Program-made: the position numbers and the translations under genes
Assembly: GCA_035656335.1 (NCBI GenBank)
Contig: DASRSS010000103.1
Location: forward strand, 1 to 9,518
Direction: 5' to 3'
DNA from: DASRSS01 sp035656335
Lineage (GTDB): Bacteria > Actinomycetota > Actinomycetes > Mycobacteriales > Jatrophihabitantaceae
Length of the DNA: 9,518 nucleotides
The notes under the pieces: model-generated
Seen by the model: only the letters and a program-made list of their open reading frames with translations
Told to the model about the DNA's origin: nothing
Database searches by the model: none
Shown here: positions 5,631 through 9,518 of the stretch, one piece after another
How the letters are laid out: the number at the start of each line of letters is the position of its first letter
Numbering within the stretch: the stretch's first letter is position 1

Positions 5631-7463
5631 TTACGCGTCGGTAGTCGCCGGGTGCGGTTCCTGCGTCGTCGGACGGTCGCCCTGCCGCGACGAACGGTCG
5701 CGAACGGGCGACGAGCGGTCCCCGGGCAGGCCGACACGCAGCTCGGCCGTCAACGCTTCCGGGGCGTGCAGGCGCACCATGATCCGTCCGACGTCGCCGT
5801 GCATCCGCGAGCGCGTCGCCAGCGAGACGGCGATCATCACGGCGAACGTCAGCGGCACTGCCCACGCGGCCGGCTGCTGCAGCAACGCGCCGAGCCACCC
5901 GGTGTCGACGTCCGCGATCATCGTGGTGAGCACCGCGGCGGTGGCCAGCGCTCCCCCGGCGACGAGTCCGGTGAGCGCGCCGGCGTCCGTGAGCCGACGC
6001 CACCAGATGCCCAGCACCAGCAGCGGGCAGAATGTCGCCGCCGCCACCGCGAACGCCAGCCCGACGACGGCGGCCAGGCCCAGGTGCTGGCTCGGCAGGC
6101 TGAGCAGGTAAGGCACGCCGATCGCGGCGATCGCCCCGAGCCGGAACGAGCGGATCCGCTGGGCGCGGTGCCGGTCGCGCGCCGGCCGCAACACGTCCTG
6201 CGAGAGCACGCCGGCGACGGACACGGTCAGGCCCGAGGCCGTCGACAGGAACGCCGCGAACGCGCCGGCCGTCACCAGCGCGCTGAGCAGCACGCCGGCC
6301 TCCCCCGCGATCATGCGTTCCGGCAGCAGCAGCACGGTCGCGTCGGTGTTCCCGGTCAGCAGCAGGTCGGGGACGTACCGGCGGCCGAAGGCACCGAACA
6401 CGGTCGGCAGCAGGTAGAAGGCCGACAGCAGCACGATGACGACGAACGTCGTGCGCCGGGTGTCCCGGCCGTCGGGGTTCGTGTAGAACCGGACGAGCAC
6501 GTGCGGCAGGCCCATCGTCCCCAGGCAGATGGCGAGGATCAGCGACAGGCTGGCGTACAGCGGATGGTCCTTGCCCGAGCCCAGCGGCTGCAGCCACGAA
6601 CCGGTGCGCTGGTCGGGCAGATCGGCGACGACCGGGATGACGTCGCCGCGCCGCAGCACGACCGTGCTGTGCGCGCCGACCGAGTGGGTGCCCGCGGCCA
6701 GCCGCACGGGACCGTCCACCGTCCGGCCGTCGACGTGGCCGCGCACTGTCAGCGTCTCGGTCACCGGCGCGCGCACGGACGTGTCGTTGGCAATCGTCAC
6801 AACGGTGCGAGCGGACGCGGTCGGGTAGCCGCGGTCCAGGCTGTCGCCGCGGTGCTGCCAGACGAACAGCAGGACGAGCGCCGGGATGAGCATGGCGAGG
6901 AACTTCAACCAGAACTGCAACGCCTGCGCGAACGTGATGGAGCGCATCCCACCGGCAGCCACGGCCGAGATGACGACCGCGCAGACGATGAGCCCGCCCG
7001 CCCAGTGCGGCGCGCCGGTCTGCGTGGCCAGCGTCAGGCCCGCGCCCTGCAGCTGGGGCACCAGGTACAGCCAGCCGATCAGCACCACCAGCACGCTCGC
7101 GGCGCGGCGCACCACCACCGAGCCGAGCCGGATCTCGGCGAAGTCCGGCAGCGTGTACGCGCCGCTGCGCCGCAGTGGCGCGGCCACGAGCGCGAGCAGC
7201 ACCAGGTAGCCGGCCGTGTACCCGACCGGGTACCAGAGCACGTCGAACCCGTAGGCGAGGATCAGCCCGGCGATGCCCAGATACGACGCGGCGGACAGGT
7301 ACTCGCCGCCGATCGCCGCTGCGTTCCACCGTGGCGTGACGGCGCGGGCCGCCACGTAGAAGTCGCTGGTCGTGCGCGCGCGGCGCAGCCCGAACGTCCC
7401 GGCCACGGTGGTCGCGACCGCAACCGCGGAGACGGCTACGACCGCGGCCGCATGTCCGCTCAC
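5631..7463 (-). CDS. Sodium:solute symporter, ActP/MctC-like monocarboxylate (acetate/pyruvate) transporter
   Basis: A 610-residue polytopic membrane protein of the sodium:solute symporter family. Typical points are SDFYVAARAVTPRWNAAAIG (33-52), GEYLSAASYLG, GGMRSITFAQALQFWLKF (171-188), and the ActP-type GLPHVLVRFYTNPDGRDTRR (318-337), which is nearly diagnostic of acetate-type symporters. AFLSTASGLTVSVAGVLSQDV (403-423) follows. About thirteen hydrophobic helices are visible. Between helices near 185-203 and 303-318 is a hydrophilic, Val/Thr-rich stretch of about 100 residues, probably extracytoplasmic. The last 50 residues are a polar tail. The start is the GTG at 7463, overlapping the stop of the preceding gene by four bases (GTGA); a longer frame reaching 7670 only adds Arg/Pro/Ala-rich sequence antisense-like in character. 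Such symporters import acetate, pyruvate or propionate. The exact substrate is open. Confidence 0.93.
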   Translation of the reverse strand: MSGHAAAVVAVSAVAVATTVAGTFGLRRARTTSDFYVAARAVTPRWNAAAIGGEYLSAASYLGIAGLILAYGFDVLWYPVGYTAGYLVLLALVAAPLRRSGAYTLPDFAEIRLGSVVVRRAASVLVVLIGWLYLVPQLQGAGLTLATQTGAPHWAGGLIVCAVVISAVAAGGMRSITFAQALQFWLKFLAMLIPALVLLFVWQHRGDSLDRGYPTASARTVVTIANDTSVRAPVTETLTVRGHVDGRTVDGPVRLAAGTHSVGAHSTVVLRRGDVIPVVADLPDQRTGSWLQPLGSGKDHPLYASLSLILAICLGTMGLPHVLVRFYTNPDGRDTRRTTFVVIVLLSAFYLLPTVFGAFGRRYVPDLLLTGNTDATVLLLPERMIAGEAGVLLSALVTAGAFAAFLSTASGLTVSVAGVLSQDVLRPARDRHRAQRIRSFRLGAIAAIGVPYLLSLPSQHLGLAAVVGLAFAVAAATFCPLLVLGIWWRRLTDAGALTGLVAGGALATAAVLTTMIADVDTGWLGALLQQPAAWAVPLTFAVMIAVSLATRSRMHGDVGRIMVRLHAPEALTAELRVGLPGDRSSPVRDRSSRQGDRPTTQEPHPATTDA

Positions 7464-7837
7464 CGGCGCCGGACCAGGTCGGTGAACGCCCGCTCGTTGC
7501 GCTCGGACTGCCGGACGGCGTATGCGGCCAGCGCGATCAGCACCGGGTACACGAGCACGCCGAGCAGCACCCACGGCAGCGGCAGGCCGAGCAGGCGGCT
7601 CGTGCCGAAGCGCGGGAACGCCGCGCCGGCAAGGGCGATGCCGGCGAGGACGACGCCGATCGCGCCGCACACCGCGAGCGCGAGCCGGCGCTGGCTGCGG
7701 ATCAGCGAGCGCATGTAGATCTCGCCGAGCTCGGTCTGCTCGTCGATCTCGCGCGACGGCGTGCGTGCCGGCGCGCGGCGGGCGGCCTCCGTGCGCGGAT
7801 GGGTGATCCGCACCCGCTTGACCGGCCCGGTGGTCAT
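7460..7837 (-). CDS. Small two-helix membrane protein, symporter partner (role resembles DUF485)
   Basis: A 125-residue protein with a basic, disordered N-terminus (about residues 1-28), an acidic segment EIDEQTELGEIYMRSLIR, two hydrophobic helices (near 50-73 and 85-108) and a charged cytoplasmic end (RQSERNERAFTDLVRRR). I do not recognise a named domain. Its size, topology and place directly before an ActP-like symporter recall the DUF485 proteins (such as YjcH before actP, or the small gene before mctC in Corynebacterium), but the usual DUF485 motifs are not evident. It may be an accessory subunit or assembly factor for the symporter. The start ATG overlaps the regulator's stop (ATGA), and its own stop overlaps the symporter's GTG start, so all three are probably translated together. 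Confidence 0.85.
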   Translation of the reverse strand: MTTGPVKRVRITHPRTEAARRAPARTPSREIDEQTELGEIYMRSLIRSQRRLALAVCGAIGVVLAGIALAGAAFPRFGTSRLLGLPLPWVLLGVLVYPVLIALAAYAVRQSERNERAFTDLVRRR

Positions 7838-8559
7838 CGCGCGGTCAGCCGGTCGCGCAGCTCGCGGGAGTGCCGGCGGCTGACCGGCAGCTCGTCGGAG
7901 CCCAGCCGCACCGTCATCCGGCCGTCCGAGACGCGCACCTCCTCGATGTGGCCGAGCGCGACCAGCGTGCTGCGGTGGATGCGGACGAAGCCGGCGTCCG
8001 CCCAGCGCGCCTCGAGCACCGACAGCGGGCTGCGCACGAGATGGCTGTCGTCGGCGGTGTGCAGCCGGGCGTAGTCACCCTGCGCCTCGACGAAGCGGAC
8101 CTGCGAGCGGCGCACGAAGCGGGTGACGCCGGCGAGCTCGACGGCGATCGTCTCGTCGGCGTCGGCGGACTGTGGCGCGCTGCCGGACCGGACCACACGG
8201 CGCACCGCCTCGGCGAGCCGTTCCGGGCGCACCGGTTTCATCACGTAGTCGGTCGCCTGTAGCTCGAACGCGTCCACCGCGCGGTCCTCGTACGCGGTGA
8301 CGAAGACGATCTGCGGGCGCTCGGCGAACCGCGACACCACCCGCGCCAGCTCGACCCCGTCGAGACCGGGCATCTTGATGTCGCAGAACAGCACGTCGAA
8401 CGGCTCGTCGTTGAGCAGCGTCAGCGCGGCCGCCGCGTTGTCGGCGGTGCGTACGTGCGCGATCCGGCGGTCCTCGCGCAGCAGGTAGGCGAGCTCCTCG
8501 CGGGCAGGGCCCTCGTCGTCGACGACGAGGACCCGCAGCAACCGATCGAGCTCGGCCAT
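7834..8559 (-). CDS. LytTR-family response regulator
   Basis: A 241-residue transcription factor. The receiver domain (about 8-122) has the acidic pair Asp14-Asp15, the phospho-acceptor Asp60 in DVLFCDIKMPGLDG, Thr88 in VFVTAYED, and Lys108 in YVMKPV, so it should be phosphorylatable. The C-terminal LytTR DNA-binding domain (about 137-238) carries VRFVEAQGDYARLHT and FVRIHRSTLVALGHIEEV, the family's characteristic blocks. The start is ATG at 8559, 33 bases after the sensor kinase gene. It overlaps the small membrane protein gene by four bases. LytTR regulators paired with LytS-type kinases control carboxylate transporters in E. coli (BtsSR, YpdAB), which supports a role in regulating the adjacent symporter. 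The binding site cannot be assigned here. Confidence 0.96.
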   Translation of the reverse strand: MAELDRLLRVLVVDDEGPAREELAYLLREDRRIAHVRTADNAAAALTLLNDEPFDVLFCDIKMPGLDGVELARVVSRFAERPQIVFVTAYEDRAVDAFELQATDYVMKPVRPERLAEAVRRVVRSGSAPQSADADETIAVELAGVTRFVRRSQVRFVEAQGDYARLHTADDSHLVRSPLSVLEARWADAGFVRIHRSTLVALGHIEEVRVSDGRMTVRLGSDELPVSRRHSRELRDRLTAR

Positions 8560-8592
8560 GTCCGGCAGGCTACGCCAGGACGGGCCCGCCGC

Positions 8593-9518
8593 TCACCGGT
8601 TCGCGCTCGGCGCGGCGCGGACGCCCGGGGCGAACTTCGGCACCCGGAAGCTGACCCGGGTGCCCGCGGTGGGCGCGGTCTCGATGATCAATCCGTACGG
8701 ATCGCCGTAAACCTGGCGCAGCCGCGAGTCGACGTTGGCCAGCCCGACGGAACCGTCCCGCGCCCCGGCCTGCTCGGTCGTGTCGACCCCCTCCAGCGCC
8801 GCGCGGATGACCGTCGGGTCAGCGCCCGCGCCGTCGTCCTCGACGGTGATCACCGCGTCCGGGCCGCTGTCCATCGCCGTGATCGACACCGTCACCACAT
8901 CCGCGCCGCCCTCGAGGCCGTGCCGCACCGCGTTTTCCACCAACGGCTGGACGACCAGGAACGGCACCGCGATCGGCAGCACCTCGGGTGCGACCCGCAG
9001 CGAGACGCGCAGCCGTTCGTCGAAGCGCGCCTGCTCGAGCACCAGGTAGCGCTCGGTGTTGCGCAGCTCGTCGGCGAGGGTCGCGAACTCGCCGCCGCGG
9101 CGCAGCGCGTACCGGGTGAAGTCGGCGAACTCCAGCAGCAGCTCCCGCGCGCGGTCCGGGTCGGTGCGGGTGAACGACGCGATCGCGTTCAGCGAGTTGT
9201 AGACGAAGTGCGGGCTGATCTGGGCGCGCAGCGCGCGCAGCTCGGCCTCCATCAGCCGGGTGCGCTGCGCGTCGGCGCTGGCCAGCTCGACCTGGCCGGA
9301 CACCCAGCGCGCCACCTCTTCGACGGCGCGCACGAGCATCGCGGACGTGTCCCGGCTGTACGCGACCAGCGAGCCGACCACGGTGTCGCCGTCCACGACC
9401 GGTGCCACGACCGCGGCGCGCACCGGGCAGTCCGGCGAGCCGCAGGACACGTCGCGCGCGGTGAGCACGGCCGTTCGCCCGCCGTCGAGGGTGCGGCGGG
9501 CGTGGCTGACGGCATGCT
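8593..9518 (-). CDS. LytS-type sensor histidine kinase, C-terminal part (5' end outside window)
   Basis: The frame is open to the right edge: upstream of the possible GTG at 9468 the codons read HAVSHARRTLDGGRTA and continue the same domain, so this is a partial gene with 307 residues visible. Residues 1 to about 75 resemble the GAF-like domain of LytS kinases, with a Cys pair (SCGSPDCPVRAAV) and PVVDGDTVVGSLVAY. Next comes the His-kinase dimerisation part with QISPHFVYNSLNAI (phospho-acceptor His103). The ATP-binding domain follows, with VENAVRHG (193-200), EDDGAGAD (226-233) and GSVGLANVDSRL (from 255). An N-terminal membrane sensor domain would be expected but is not in the window. It is the first gene of the right-hand cluster seen here and the obvious partner of the LytTR regulator 33 bases downstream. 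The ligand is unknown; acetate or pyruvate is a guess from context. Confidence 0.95.
   Translation of the reverse strand, partial: HAVSHARRTLDGGRTAVLTARDVSCGSPDCPVRAAVVAPVVDGDTVVGSLVAYSRDTSAMLVRAVEEVARWVSGQVELASADAQRTRLMEAELRALRAQISPHFVYNSLNAIASFTRTDPDRARELLLEFADFTRYALRRGGEFATLADELRNTERYLVLEQARFDERLRVSLRVAPEVLPIAVPFLVVQPLVENAVRHGLEGGADVVTVSITAMDSGPDAVITVEDDGAGADPTVIRAALEGVDTTEQAGARDGSVGLANVDSRLRQVYGDPYGLIIETAPTAGTRVSFRVPKFAPGVRAAPSANR

Noticed and set aside
5617..7329. A 570-codon minus-strand frame overlapping the symporter in another register
   Set aside because: It is Arg/Ala/Gly-rich without motifs. The alternative frame has the ActP-type signatures and helices, so only that one is real.
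7464..7670. 69-residue N-terminal extension of the symporter
   Set aside because: It is rich in Arg/Pro, overlaps the small membrane protein gene almost completely, and the GTG at 7463 gives a normal hydrophobic first helix and a typical coupled overlap.
5391..7718. A 775-codon open frame on the plus strand opposite the symporter and its neighbours
   Set aside because: The translation is Arg/Gln/His-rich and low in hydrophobic order, while the opposite strand encodes well-conserved membrane proteins. It is a high-GC shadow frame.
8593..9468. Treating the sensor kinase as complete with a GTG start at 9468
   Set aside because: The frame continues to the window edge with family-like sequence, and a start there would cut into the GAF-like domain.

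Overview
The window is about 70% G+C, uses GTG and TTG starts freely, and packs its genes with 4-base overlaps. Together with the infC-rpmI-rplT-rRNA methyltransferase order, a neighbouring DUF1844 gene, and an acetate symporter preceded by a small two-helix membrane protein and a LytS/LytTR pair, this points to a chromosomal segment of a high-GC actinomycete (Actinomycetota). I cannot name the genus. I see no insertion sequence, integrase, tRNA, CRISPR array or phage gene.

Left part (1-1717, minus strand): the translation-factor operon infC (IF3), rpmI (L35), rplT (L20), then the first 54 codons of a TrmH/SpoU-family 2'-O-methyltransferase that runs off the left edge. The infC start appears to be a non-standard AUC codon behind a near-perfect Shine-Dalgarno. 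It is preceded by an untranslated leader of about 250 bases containing a 10-bp stem, an inner hairpin, a terminator-like hairpin with a T-rich tail and a possible mutually exclusive pairing, so it looks like an attenuator. Its likely promoter overlaps the start of the divergent DUF1844 gene.

Middle (1718-2900, plus strand): a DUF1844 protein and, 19 bases on, a DUF72 (YecE-like) TIM-barrel protein. The DUF72 gene is convergent with acs and their 3' ends overlap by 35 bp.

Right part (2866-9518, all minus strand, so transcribed right to left): a LytS-type sensor kinase (N-terminus outside the window), a LytTR response regulator, a small two-helix membrane protein, an ActP/MctC-like sodium:monocarboxylate symporter, a SatP/GPR1-FUN34-YaaH acetate transporter, and acetyl-CoA synthetase (Acs). 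The regulator, small protein and symporter genes overlap by 4 bases each, so they are probably translated in a coupled way. Gaps of 100 and 52 bases precede the acetate-transporter gene and acs respectively, and acs seems to have its own leaderless promoter with an inverted repeat between its -10 and -35 elements. Read together, this is a sense-import-activate locus for acetate or related monocarboxylates: the kinase/regulator pair probably controls uptake, two unrelated transporters bring the acid in, and Acs turns acetate into acetyl-CoA. The parts belong to known families; the regulatory link and the ligand are inference.
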